64,000 nucleotides of DNA, from positions 23,372,290-23,436,289 of the forward strand of contig NC_086370.1 in NCBI RefSeq assembly GCF_036324505.1. Direction: 5' to 3'. This stretch comes from Eleginops maclovinus. Lineage: Eukaryota > Chordata > Actinopteri > Perciformes > Eleginopidae. Each line of letters opens with the position of its first letter. Within the stretch, counting starts at the first letter, position 1. A program made the position numbers and the translations under genes. The notes beneath the pieces were generated by a model, which was given only the letters and a program-made list of their open reading frames with translations, was not told the origin of the DNA and searched no databases. Positions 53,277 to 64,000 of the stretch are shown here, piece by piece.

Positions 53277-54290
53277 CTAATGTTGGGCTATAAGGAACTA
53301 CAGCACTGTCACATGACTTCACGTCTCCACCGCTAAGCTAAAGGAGGCTAATGTTGGGCTATAAAGGAACTACAGCACGGTCACATGACTTCACGTCTCC
53401 ACCGCTAAGCTAAAGGCGGCTAACGTTGGGCTATAAAGGAACTACAGCACGGTCACATGACTTCATGTCTCCACCGCTAAGCTAAAGGAGGCTAATGTTG
53501 GGCTATAAAGGAACTGCAGCACGGTCACATGACTTCACGTCTCCACCGCTAAGCTAAAGGAGGCTAATGTTGGGCTATAGAGGAACTACAGCACGGTCAC
53601 ATGACTTCACGTCTCCACCGCTAAGCTAAAGGAGGCTAATGTTGGGCTATAGAGGAACTACAGCACGGTCACATGACTTCACGTCTCCACCGCTAAGCTA
53701 AAGGAGGCTAATGTTGGGCTATAGAGGAACTACAGCACGGTCACATGACTTCACGTCTCCACCGCTAAGCTAAAGGCGGCTAATGTTGGGCTATAGAGGA
53801 ACTACAGCACGGTCACATGACTTCACGTCTCCACCGCTAAGCTAAAGGAGGCTAATGTTGGGCTATAGAGGAACTACAGCACGGTCACATGACTTCACGT
53901 CTCCACCGCTAAGCTAAAGGCGGTTATGTTGGGCTATAGAGGAACTACAGCACGGTCACATGACTTCATGTCTCCACCGCTAAGCTAAAGGAGGCTAATG
54001 TTGGGCTATAGAGGAACTACAGCACGGTCACATGACTTCACGTCTCCACCGCTAAGCTAAAGGCGGCTAATGTTGGGCTATAAAGGAACTACAGCACGGT
54101 CACATGACTTCAGGTCACCACCGCTAAGCTAAAGCCGGCTAATGTTGGGCTATAAAGGAACTACAGCACGGTCACATGACTTCAGTCACCACCGCTAAGC
54201 TAAAGGCGGCTAATGTTGGGCTATAAAGGAACTACAGCACGGTCACATGACTTCACGTCACCACCGCTAAGCTAAAGGAGGCTAATGTTC
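53277..54290 (-). repeat. 72-bp minisatellite, inverted array (about 14 copies)
   Basis: Units read agctaaaggaggctaatgtt, gggctatagaggaactacag, cacggtcacatgacttcacg, tctccaccgcta. This is the reverse complement of the 25385-26325 family. Terminal copies carry ccaccaccgc for ctccaccgc, a subtype also seen as ggtggtgacg in the forward arrays. Confidence 0.98.
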
Positions 54291-55530
54291 TGTGATGATG
54301 TTTATTCGTCCCATTTAGACGCTTGTTGGCGACCATCCTTTTTAATTCCACCAGTGGGGTATTTACTGACGTGTTTTATGTCATGAAATAAATGTTCCCT
54401 CTCTAAAAGCTTCCAGTGGCTCTGAGAGGATCAGAACTTTCAGACCACTTGTTGCTAATAGAGGGATATTTACTCCAACGGGAACAGAGTGTAACCCCAG
54501 GTCACTGCACTCGGCAACAACACTGACACAAAGACACACAGACTCTGCTTTTACAGCAGACTACATATCTGAAGCAGTCATGTAGTCTCTGTTCAGAGCG
54601 GCAGCAGTAACAGAGGAAGAGAACTCACTGCTCCATAGCCTGTTCAGGTTCTCCCTCTCTATAATCACGTACAGATTGTAGCCAGCGTGCAAAAGTGTTT
54701 ATGCTTTTGCTATGTTTACACGCTTCTGGCTATCTCTATCTAAGGGCCACTCTTAGGTCTGAAAGTAAAGGTAAAGGTCTCAGCTTTTGACTTTTTGTTG
54801 TCGCTGCATTGAAACTTGCATGTTGCACATGTAGCCCCGCCCCTATTAGTGATGTCACAGCAGGTGCATTCATCTTGACAACTGATTGGTAGCAACAAGT
54901 AGCATGCTAGGCAGTAGAGAAGCACGTCACTCCTGGTGGATGCAGGAGGTCTAATGAATGATGCATGTGTTCTTAATCTTTGCATAAAACTGAATATGAA
55001 TATAAGGCTCGCGCTATAACATGCGAAACACACTGACAGACAATAGAGAGCACGAATGCACAACTCATTATTTGACAAGCTACAGGTGGGTGCAATGGAT
55101 GTCCATATTAGCAAGCAGGTGAAGCACTTCTGGTTAAAATAACAACTAAGAAACATACATCCTTTTCTTTTCCTTGGGGATGAATTAGCTTACCAACTGT
55201 ATGTCTGGAATGTATTGTCCAAAAGTCACATCTTTTCTTTAAAGCAGTAAAGATCCACGTTCATATGCAACAAACAGAGCTACTAACTCAGGCATTTCTC
55301 CCACTTTTCTCTAGCTGCTAACGTGCTCACGGTGCCCGGGTCAGTTCGTGCCCTTCTGTTTTCACGTTGCTGCGCTGTGCTCTGAACAGGCTGCTGAATT
55401 ATGACGGCCTATCAAAGCAATTTAAAGCCGATGAAAGGAAGCTATTACAACACAACCGAGGTCAAGTTCTGAGGGGAGGGGGTGCAACGACAACACGTTC
55501 TGTACGGATAAAGCAGCGGAACACTGATGG
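54291..55530. other. Intergenic, no gene seen
   Basis: No exon with splice support and no named repeat. Confidence 0.5.
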
Positions 55531-55539
55531 AGTTAACCT

Positions 55540-55800
55540 TCCTGTGTTGTCAGCTAATCCCCGGCTTCGGGAAAACAGCAGCAAAATTAGCCGGATAACA
55601 ACACCAGGGGTGGTGTTTGTTGTCATTCCGGAGCCAGTTATGCCTGGCGCTGCTTGGCTGTAACGCCGCCGCGGTGACACCTATCTCGCCGCAAAGCTAA
55701 CACGGAGGGGGTCAGGACCTCGCCGTGTTTTGATTGGCCGGCTGGGAGCCCAGACAGCCGCACAGCGCCGCCAAACACAGACAAACACAGACCTCCAAAC
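55540..55800. other. CpG-rich segment with a hairpin
   Basis: gtgttgtcagctaat (55552-55566) pairs with the reverse complement of attagccggataacaacac (about 55588-55606). This is followed by a CpG-dense stretch (55648-55775) with a reverse CCAAT box (gattggccgg, 55732-55741). It could be an unmethylated promoter island or the end of a mobile element. No associated exon is visible. Confidence 0.35.
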
Positions 55801-56855
55801 AGGAATGTTGGACACAGACCCCACCGTGACCCGGGGTGCGTGTGAGAGTGTGTGTGTTCACTCATGAATTGATGTTTCTGACACACACACACATCGGACT
55901 GACAGAACTGCAGGCACACAGCTAGTCTTCAGGTTGAAGTTTGTAGACATTGACAGAGGTCTCTTTGTGTACCTGATCAATCTGTGCTTATTGTTCCTGC
56001 ACCACTTCAGAAACTGCTCCACTTTGCAGACTTGTAGCATCCTGTGTTTGCATGTTTAAGCAGTTGGTCTGATAGCATATATTAAACACGTATTTTATAT
56101 GAATACACACACATTTTTGTAAGTATGTGTAGTATACGCATGTTAGAATAGCATGAGGTGCTAACGTCACTTCCGGTCTAAATTAAGCCCCGCCCACTTT
56201 CCAGGTGAATCCTGCAGTAAAATAATAGTGTCTTCATGTCTTAAAGCTGCTGAGTCATATACTGCACCTCCAACAACAAATAGATCCAGAGTTCCGGTTC
56301 CTTTACTTCCTCTCCAGAGAAAAGGAGAGTAAAAGAAAGGATCAGAAATCTCAGTCTCAGTGACCCACCGGACATCCATCCCCTCTGTCTCTGCCGTCTG
56401 ACATCTGACCCCATCTCCATATTGCCAGTGGTTTTTGGTGGTGACAATAGTTTAGGATAGTCGTGTTTGAACAAATCTAACTCTGTGTAATTTCCTCCAA
56501 CACGACTCGGATCAGAGTGTCAGTCGATCTGCGTCCGCTCGTCCAGTCAGGCAGAATGGGTGGATTCACCTGTGTGGGTGAACCATACGTGTGCAGACAA
56601 TCTTGAAGATTTCCTCACATACTGTGGATTCACCAATGCATGATGACACACACACCCACACACACACACACTCTGGTACAGGAGGCTTTAATGTGCCGCT
56701 GGCTGCTGGGTGTGGTGCTCAGTTCATGAATTAAGTGAACTCTTGAACTGTCCTCTGGTATGTGGCAGACAGTCATCCAGACTGCTGCGGAGTCATCTGT
56801 CTTAACAAGCCGCTGCAGTCAGATCTCAAATAAAGGAAATATCACTGGTGTCAGA
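55801..56855. other. Intergenic, no gene seen
   Basis: Short cacaca tracts near 55880 and 56647. No supported gene. Confidence 0.5.
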
Positions 56856-57560
56856 AGAGGTGGAAGAAGAACTCGGATCCTTGAAGTGTGATAAGTAAAA
56901 ATACAAACGTATTAGCACCCTGTTATACTCCAAGAACCAAAACTAAAGATTACATTTTATTTCACTGGATTTTTATTATTTACTCTCAACACCAAATTTT
57001 GCCTCCCAACATGTAGTGTAGTAGAAATATACAGTAGCATAAAAAGTAACAAGTACAGTCAGAATATGCAATAAAGACATAAAATAAAGACCTTAATAAA
57101 GTATAACATCTCCAGTCAAACATTAAAGCATAGATAAAGTAGCGTACAATTTAAAAATACTGAGTACCTTAAGGACACTACTCAGGGCTGTTGATAGCTT
57201 AAAGGTAAGGCTGGCGGCCCGTTCTAAACCAAAAAGCATCCAATAAAAAGTCACAAAGTCCTAAAGATAAAAAAGAAATAGAACAATAATATATTCATGA
57301 AGGTTATCGTAAGAATAAAGCACAGATAAACATTCATTTAAACATAAAAGTGAAGGATAAATAAGTATAAATTAAAATGACAGTAAAACTATGGGATAAG
57401 ATAAAACACAAGTATTTATATAAATGAGTACATTTCATTTAATTGTCCAATAAAATATATATTTTAAATAAAGTAGCATCAAATGGAACATCCTCAGGTA
57501 ACGTACCTTTGAATGGAACTTAAAGGCAGTGCTCGGGTAAATGTACTTTCCACCACTGGG
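56856..57560. mobile_element. Teleost short element of the AAGTACT family with terminal inverted repeats
   Basis: The left end cagaagaggtggaagaagaa and the right end gtactttccaccactg are inverted relatives (family form cagtggtggaaagtac). The interior is AT-rich and non-coding, with tagtgtagtagaaatat and gagtaccttaagg phrases. Confidence 0.5.
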
Positions 57561-57604
57561 TCACAGTCCCGTAAACTCCTGTTTGAGTTTAGATGTAAAG
57601 CAGC

Positions 57605-57725
57605 AGACGGAGTGTGAGGGTCAGAGGTCATGGTCAGCCTGGGGGCACTGGGTCTTGGTCAAGGACACGGCGGCAGGGCAGACGGGGATTTGAACTTGTG
57701 ACCCTCAGACTCTCGGCTCACATAA
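57605..57725 (-). repeat. tRNA-derived SINE fragment
   Basis: On the minus strand gagccgagagtctgagggtc is followed by the B-box-like gttcaaatccc and ccgtgtccttgaccaagacc. Confidence 0.6.
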
Positions 57726-58393
57726 ACTCTCAGCAGAGCGAGCGCTGGGTCTGTTCTGCGTCTCCCAGCTCTGCGGGCGTCTTCGGCTCGCCCTCCTCCG
57801 GGCTGACGGCTGGAATGCTGACATAACAGATGTTGTCTGACAAAGCCAATAATTATCTGCTGTACGGCTCTGTGTCCATACCCTCCCTCTCCACATCCTC
57901 CTCCTCCTCCTCCTCCTCACACTGTTTCTCCCCCCTTCACAAAAACACAAACATGGATCCATGCGTGTGGAGCTGGATCTAATGGGATGGGGTATTCAGC
58001 CACTTCTAAATATTAGCATTGATTTATGGACTGCTGGGTAAACGTCCTGTGTTTGTTTGACCCATCCTCTCCACAGGGACGTTCTGTCTTCATCCTACCT
58101 GTATGTACACCTCTATCTGCCTCACATAGCGCCCTCTCCCTCCGGTTTAGCACCAGCAGCAGAGCAAACACTGATGTCAATCAGAGGTGATTCTCAGCTG
58201 CTCTGAGGTCATGGTTTTACAGCAGGAGGACATATGACAGTAAAGTCTGATCTGAGGACATGTTTAATAACTCTGCAGAGTCTCGTGGTGTAGATGCTCT
58301 GCTATGAGGAGCTACGACAAGACCCAGAACACATGAGCCGGACTGCAGACTGAGGCTCATGTGGACACTTCAGAAAAACTCTCACTGAATCTA
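57726..58393. other. Intergenic, no gene seen
   Basis: A (CTC)n run lies at about 57895-57917. No supported exon. Confidence 0.5.
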
Positions 58394-58534
<141 letters not shown>

Positions 58535-59517
58535 ATCCAAGGTGTAATTGGTGTCTCTGATATTTAAATTAGAATCATTATTTCACACCCCATGCGTAGA
58601 CTTGCATTGTGGACCTTTTTGAGCATATCTAATATTGCCAAGGCATGAAATGACACGTAAAACCCCCAAACCTGCAGTGACAACAAGCAAAATGAGTAAA
58701 GAAATGAGCATTTTAGTCCCACGCCGTTTGGTGACGCCGGGCTGGAAAACAACACAGTTTTGCCCGGAGGAAAAATACAAAGTCAACAAGCTTTTCTTCA
58801 AGCTTGATTTCAAATGACTGCGTTGCTGCACCAGCTCACGGCTGTCGGTTAATTGTCCTCCAAGGACCGCTCTTTACCTCATTATAATAATGAAGCGCTC
58901 TCCCAACGACCTGAAACAACCATTTAGAGAAATCTTTACCGATGTTTATCGTTCGTTCTCAACCAGAACACAAGCGACACGAGTCCAGAGAGGTGAGCAG
59001 TTCAGGGACAGGTGACGTGTGCAGGGTTTTACACACTAGATCGTGAGAGGAGTTCATTTTTGAGAGCTTTTGACTGAAACCACCTTCCCTCTTTTATACA
59101 GACATCTTAACGTCACATTCTTGAAAGTCTGCAGTATGAAATGTACCAAATAAAAGAAAAGGCACATATCTCCCCTTAAAATGTCCCATTAGCAGCAACT
59201 CAATTAAGAGATTTAGTAAACAAATAGGCAAAGAATCAGAACTGCAAAAAGAGCCGGGTTATTTCATGTTGATCTGCTCAAATAAAAGCCATACTTGTGT
59301 TGAATGCGGTTTATCCTTTGCAGTTGTTTTACAGAGATGTACCTCAAATAATAAAGCAGCAAAACACGTGGATCAATTAACTGTCTACAGGTGTTACATC
59401 ACAGCCGGGGAGCTGAGGGAACAAGCTTACTAATGTCCGCCAGCTCTCTAGCTATCAGACGAGCTAACTCCTACTTGGTGAATTAGCCACTGAAAATCAA
59501 TCACTCACTATCTATTT
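58535..59517. other. Intergenic, unique-looking sequence; no gene seen
   Basis: No recognised repeat and no supported exon. Confidence 0.5.
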
Positions 59518-60021
59518 CAGGGGTGTCCAAACTACGGCCCGGGGGCCAAATGCGGCCCACGGCCCACGTTTAATTGGCCCTCAGCTAATGCTAAAAGTAT
59601 AATGGAATATGTCCACACCTGAGACTTGTTTTCCTATGTTGTACTTCTTAAATATCAATAATGTATGACAGTATTCATGTGTTAATAAGACCAATTTTCA
59701 AATAAAGTGAGTCAATTAAAGTAAACATCAAAGCCCAATAACTAACACACCTGAAATAGACCCTTCATATTTCCCCTTATTATCAGCAGTTCAGGCTCCT
59801 GTTTTAAGAACTGAGCTGCCAACTAAAGAACTGAAACCCTACGGAGAGCTGAGAGGTTCTTAAAGCATATTCAAGTAGAAAGAAACATGTACCTGCATCT
59901 GATTAATTTCCTAACTCATAACTTCACTTATGAGGCGATATACCTCCCCTCTAGTGAGGGGCCCGGAGCTTCCTATCTCTTCCTGTATGTGGCCCTCAGG
60001 GAAAAAAGTTTGGACGCCCTG
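59518..60021. mobile_element. hAT-type (Charlie-like) MITE with target-site duplication
   Basis: The left end CAGGGGTGTCCAAACT and the right end, read inward on the other strand, CAGGGCGTCCAAACT are the characteristic hAT/Charlie termini; cggcccgggggccaaatgcg follows the left one. Flanks are atctattt (59510-59517) and atctactt (60022-60029), an 8-bp target duplication with one mismatch, the length expected for hAT. It is 504 bp with no transposase, so non-autonomous. Confidence 0.9.
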
Positions 60022-60029
60022 ATCTACTT

Positions 60030-63000
60030 AATTGCTGAGCTCGACACGCTCCACAACAATCCCTCCTGATAGGGTGTTGTCTGACAGAGGTTTTTAGGAT
60101 GTTCACTGTTGTGTTAAATGTGATGTTTGCACTAAACTTGAGATTCAGTACAGCTTTTGGAGGTTTGTGAAACTTTGGACTGAAACAGTCAGAGAAAGCA
60201 CAGTGACCAGCTAAATATTGGTTACCTTGGATGGAGCACTCTTGAGTTTCACAACAGCACAGAGACAGTGAACACATCGGGCAGAGCTTGAGATGCTGCA
60301 CAGCTGCCAGGATCTAACCCCGGTCCGTTCCTACTCCTGAAGTCACACAATGGTTCCCCGGACACCGACTCGGCTCAGAAATGGCAATGTGAACTTTCAA
60401 TTACACGTACGAAAAAGGAAAAACCACCAAGATTGCAGCGTTGTGGTTCTTCCGAAATAAACTTAGAGAAAACACACGCTGGAGGTGCATCATCTGGCCT
60501 CACACACACTGAGCTATAGCTTTATCCAGCTCACCATCTGACCCCTTTTTCCCCCTCATTTTGCAAATTGGTGTCCCTTATCGTGCGCGAGAACTGCCTG
60601 TGAACCAGAAAACACACAAATAATAGGAGGAGGAGGCCGGGCAGCTGAACTTTTAGCTTCTCTGCTGAGGTTTTTATAGCTCAGAGGGAAAGGAAAATAG
60701 ATTTCATGGGACGGATAAAGAAGCAGGAACAGTGCGTTTCGAAATCCCTGTCCGTCGCAATTCTATGTCATTTTGGGTGAAGCTGTGTGTGGGATCTCAG
60801 TTCGTCACGCAAATTAAACCTGACTTCACAAACTGGTATAGAGAAAAGAGTCCTCTGTGTCCTCAGGTTGACCCCAGCGGGCCCTCGCTGTCTCTTTAGG
60901 ACAAAACAAAACCCCAATTAAAAGCTAATAGCTAATGAGGATGGGTTTATGCTGTCAGATTTAAGGGGAGGCTCTACTTTTTTTGGGTTGATTTTAATCG
61001 AGAGAGGGTCATTTTTAAGTATTGCATTTCAAGGAGGTTCATATATTTTGATAAAGGTCCCTCTGCATGAAAGCAATTAAAATATTCAGTTGGACTAAAG
61101 ACGTCTGAAACCAAAACAACCAAATAGACCACTGACCCAGGAGCCTATACTCGTTTCATCGCTGCCTCTGTTGTTCAATGCACAGCAGTGACCGTTAGCC
61201 GGTGTCGCGTTGACTTGCGTCCCCCCTCTCTGGTTCCCATGCACCCTCCCATCCTCTGACCGGTCGTCGACCTCTGCAGCCGGTGGCACCGCGGTGAACT
61301 CTGGTTCAAAACGTCGCCCAGTTCCCAGTGACTGAGCGTCCATCAGATAAGGGCCTTGGCAGGGTTACGGGGCCCTGCAGCGGACATAATCAGGCCGGGC
61401 TGTTTGTGTCCCATTAATTTTCTGCCACATAGCTCCATTCTCTGCCCGTGAATGAAGGCGGTCAGGTGGAGGCTGGAAATGCCCGGTGACCTCAGCAGTG
61501 ACCACACAGTCCGTGTTGGCTAATGAGGTCAACATGTGAAGTGGGGTCGTTCTACAGCTCTTATAAATACAGTGGATACTAGTAGGTACTTCTTGTTCTC
61601 TATTTTACTAACACTGGCTCTCTGTCTGCATTACATTAATGCAGTGGTATAAAGCACTTCTACTCAAGTACTTAAATATTTCCATTTCCTGCTACTTCAT
61701 CCTCTGCTTCCCTACAACTCTGAGAGACATACTGAACATAGTGTAGTTTCTACTGTATCTACTTTTTACTTTACTACTATTATTGTTACACGGTTTAGTT
61801 GAGTACTCTGTTATGATTGGTTAATGTGGACGTCCCATAGGTCTGTTACTAAGGGGAGCAGACCGTTTCTAAGGATAGCAGACTGTTGCTAAGGAGGATC
61901 AAGGGACTATGTGCAGTCGTCTCAATCCGCCCAAAGAAGTCCGGTCAATTTAACGTCAGCTGTCGACAAAAGCACAAATGTATATATCAATATAATAATG
62001 ACTGAGGATTTAGGTTTTGACTTTTGGTCTCAGATTGACTTTTCTCTCAGGATTTGATTTACACCCTATAATTTCACTCTTTCTAAGAATTCATATTCTG
62101 ACTTGTTTTTTCAGATTATGACTTTTTGTCTCAACTTGACTTTAATCCCAGAATTTGACATTTTCTGAATTGTCCCCCATATTCTTTCTTATACTTACCT
62201 CACAACACATGGGAACACTATCAGACATGTTATTCTCGTTGAAAGCATGATACAACGTGGATTTGATCTTCTATTTTACTCTTTACACGGACTGTACAGC
62301 AGCTACATCACATACACTCAAACAGGACACGTATATACAGACTCCTTAAAGCGGAGAAAGTGCTATCTCCTTCCACAGATCCATCCGTACCGTAAGATTT
62401 CACAGCGCGTCTATTAGGCTTCAAGACAGAAACAGTCCTAAATGTAGACCAATAACAATAATAATACAAATAATAATAGCTTTACTCTCTATATATGCTT
62501 CTCTACACAATGAAATATAGCAGTGAGACAAAGTCAGGACATTACAGGTTAGTGTCTCTATCTATTCATAATTACAGCAAGTATCGTTACAGAGTACAAG
62601 TACAACATACGTGATACATCTGCATTTTAAATACAGCTTATTCAGAATGCTACTTCATTTGATACACACATAATAGCACTGTTGATGATATATTCATTCA
62701 TGTTCAGAAAACAGAACAGCTTGAATGTTTGGGTGGCTGCATGTGTCCAAGTGTTTTAAGTTAGAGTCCGGTGTCCGGCGAGGGTCTGGAAATACTGTAT
62801 ATTCCAAACGTGTTCTGAGATTGAATTATGAAAGTCCATTGAGCTGGCAGGCATCCAGTGCCTTGTTCAAAGGCAATTCAGGTTATGAGATGTATAAAAA
62901 GAATCCACTGAAAGACTAAAGAACATGACTGGTTTTAAAGTCTCTAAATCCTTTTGATTCTGCAGAGTCATTGGAGGTGGAGTCCCCATTTCTGTCCCTG

Positions 63001-63713
63001 GACTTGAAGGCTTTTACTGGCTGCATGTTTGTGAGTTTTTGGGAACACCGTCTGATTCAGCACAGCAAGCACATGAAGCGTTTCGATATGTCCTAAGGCC
63101 CCGTGTCCACATAGCAGCTCTTTCTGGCCCCTGCTACCAGCGTTTCTGTAAATGTATTGTTCTGTAGAACGGCATGCGCTCAGTTCTTATTGGAATCATT
63201 AAGGCGCCTTGAGGACATGGGCCCTGATAGGATGCTGAATTTACCAAGAGGTTAACAACGTGTCAAACCCTGAGTGGATTCTAACATCTGTAAACTGCTT
63301 GTGGAAACACTGTCTGACAGTCAAACCTTGCCTTTCCAGATGACCTATTGAGCCCAAACACTTTGGATTTTTTGTTTCAGCTCTGAAAAGAAACTCAAGT
63401 GTGCTTGCTGTCCATTCAGCGGGTATTTCCTCAAAGAAGATAAATGCTAGGAAATGAATAACTTAAAGATGTGTGGTGAAAGCTGGGAAGCTCTGGAAAA
63501 CATTGGGTGGTTGGAAACAAACTTGTGCTACAACAGGAAGTGTTTGTTTGAGGTTTGGACCAAACCCCTGAGGGATGTCCACACGAACCCCTCCTTCATG
63601 TCCGTGGTAGCAGAAGGGGTTCTGAACTGCACCATCACAGCCAGGCGAGGTGCTCGTACCTCCTTGGAAGAGTCCAGAGGACAGTACATTTCGTCTTTGG
63701 GAGGGGGAGTGAT
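60030..63713. other. Intergenic region downstream of cyp26c1; no other gene seen
   Basis: Includes probable cyp26c1 3'UTR at its right end. 60530-61080 and 61370-61520 are repeat-poor with several TAAT and ATTA cores. 61640-61810 is an AAGTACT-family fragment. 62015-62170 is a T-rich degenerate repeat (tctgacttgttttttc, atgactttttgtctc). A clear minus-strand polyadenylation signal was not found. Confidence 0.4.
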
Positions 63714-64000
63714 CTAAAGTGGGTGGTTGTAAGTGAAATTCACGTGCAGCCCGTTCACCGGATGTACGATCGGCACTGTCTGCATCTTGGGGAAGTTCTC
63801 CGTGGCAAGAGTCCATTTGCACGTCCCGATCAACTCCACAGCCAGAGTCTTTAGGATGACCTGCGCCAGCTCTTTCCCGACGCAGCTCCGAACGCCGCCG
63901 CCGAACGGTACGTAGCTGAACCGAGCACATTTACTCTCCTCGCGGTCCGGACCGAACCGATCCGGGTCAAACATTTCGGGGCTCTGGAAGACCGCTGCCG
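63714..64000 (-). CDS. cyp26c1: Cytochrome P450 26C1, retinoic-acid hydroxylase (C-terminal part only)
   Basis: The frame enters at the window's right edge and gives the last 94 residues. Visible are the PERF-type segment (MFDPDRFG), the heme-binding loop FGGGVRSCVG with its axial Cys, the helix-L segment AQVILKTLAVEL, and the C1-specific run FPKMQTVPIVHPVNGL. The last distinguishes it from CYP26A1 and B1 as I recall them. The enzyme is an ER-anchored monooxygenase that 4-hydroxylates all-trans and 9-cis retinoic acid and so clears retinoic acid in hindbrain, branchial and limb or fin fields. The stop is at 63714-63716. In other vertebrates cyp26a1 lies beside it, presumably beyond this window's right edge. 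The upstream exons, N-terminal anchor and I-helix are outside the window. Confidence 0.95.
   Translation of the reverse strand, partial: AAVFQSPEMFDPDRFGPDREESKCARFSYVPFGGGVRSCVGKELAQVILKTLAVELIGTCKWTLATENFPKMQTVPIVHPVNGLHVNFTYNHPL

Noticed and set aside
61487..61504. tgacct-6-tgacca considered as a retinoic-acid response element near cyp26c1
   Set aside because: The spacing is 6 bp and one half-site is imperfect. RAR/RXR elements at cyp26 genes are usually DR5 or DR2 and lie upstream, whereas this is downstream.

Overview
The window looks like teleost fish genomic DNA, probably from a percomorph. The protein-coding genes are vertebrate, with GT-AG introns. Long CA/TG microsatellites, tRNA-derived SINEs of the teleost type, short hAT-type elements and expanded minisatellites fill the intergenic DNA. 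No bacterial, viral or organellar block is visible.

Five genes can be supported. (1) The 3' end of an unrecognised plus-strand gene (68-6035): three exon-like blocks with mutually compatible splice phases. (2) ppp1r3c, minus strand (12704-14254): a glycogen-targeting subunit of protein phosphatase 1 with a 14-nt first coding exon. (3) An FGF-binding protein, most likely fgfbp3, plus strand (33664-34597), in two coding exons. (4) A D1-class dopamine receptor, most likely the D1C/drd6 subtype lost in mammals, minus strand (44543-46000), with a single coding exon and a probable 5'UTR intron. (5) The last coding part of cyp26c1, minus strand (63714 to the window end), a retinoic-acid hydroxylase. 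From memory of the human map, PPP1R3C, FGFBP3 and CYP26C1 lie together in 10q23, so this is a conserved neighbourhood. The D1C receptor is the non-mammalian member.

The rest is dominated by repeats. Three minisatellite families recur in both orientations. A 57-bp unit forms four arrays (9.25-10.62, 23.1-25.07, 27.0-28.2 and 50.9-52.2 kb; orientation + + - -; about 100 copies). A 72-bp unit forms three arrays (21.8-22.0, 25.4-26.3 and 53.3-54.3 kb; + + -; about 30 copies). A 37-bp unit forms two facing arrays (17.9-18.6 and 19.76-19.98 kb) joined to about 200-bp unique inverted arms, which looks like a foldback structure. Each unit carries one E-box core. Between 35.4 and 40.3 kb lie eight dinucleotide tracts. 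A roughly 490-bp segment is directly duplicated on either side of the fgfbp3 candidate, next to CA tracts.

Other recognisable elements are a hAT-type MITE with a near-perfect 8-bp target duplication (59518-60021), a short element with 21-bp terminal inverted repeats (42871-43221), several tRNA-derived SINE fragments and local tandem duplications at 6.2, 30.5 and 31.3 kb. A TATA box preceded by three K50-homeodomain-type sites at 22.67-22.77 kb, followed by a signal-peptide-like short ORF, is the most interesting unexplained possible promoter. The genes do not form an operon or a single pathway. Ppp1r3c (glycogen), Fgfbp3 (FGF release), the dopamine receptor (cAMP) and Cyp26c1 (retinoic acid clearance) share only an ancestral neighbourhood.
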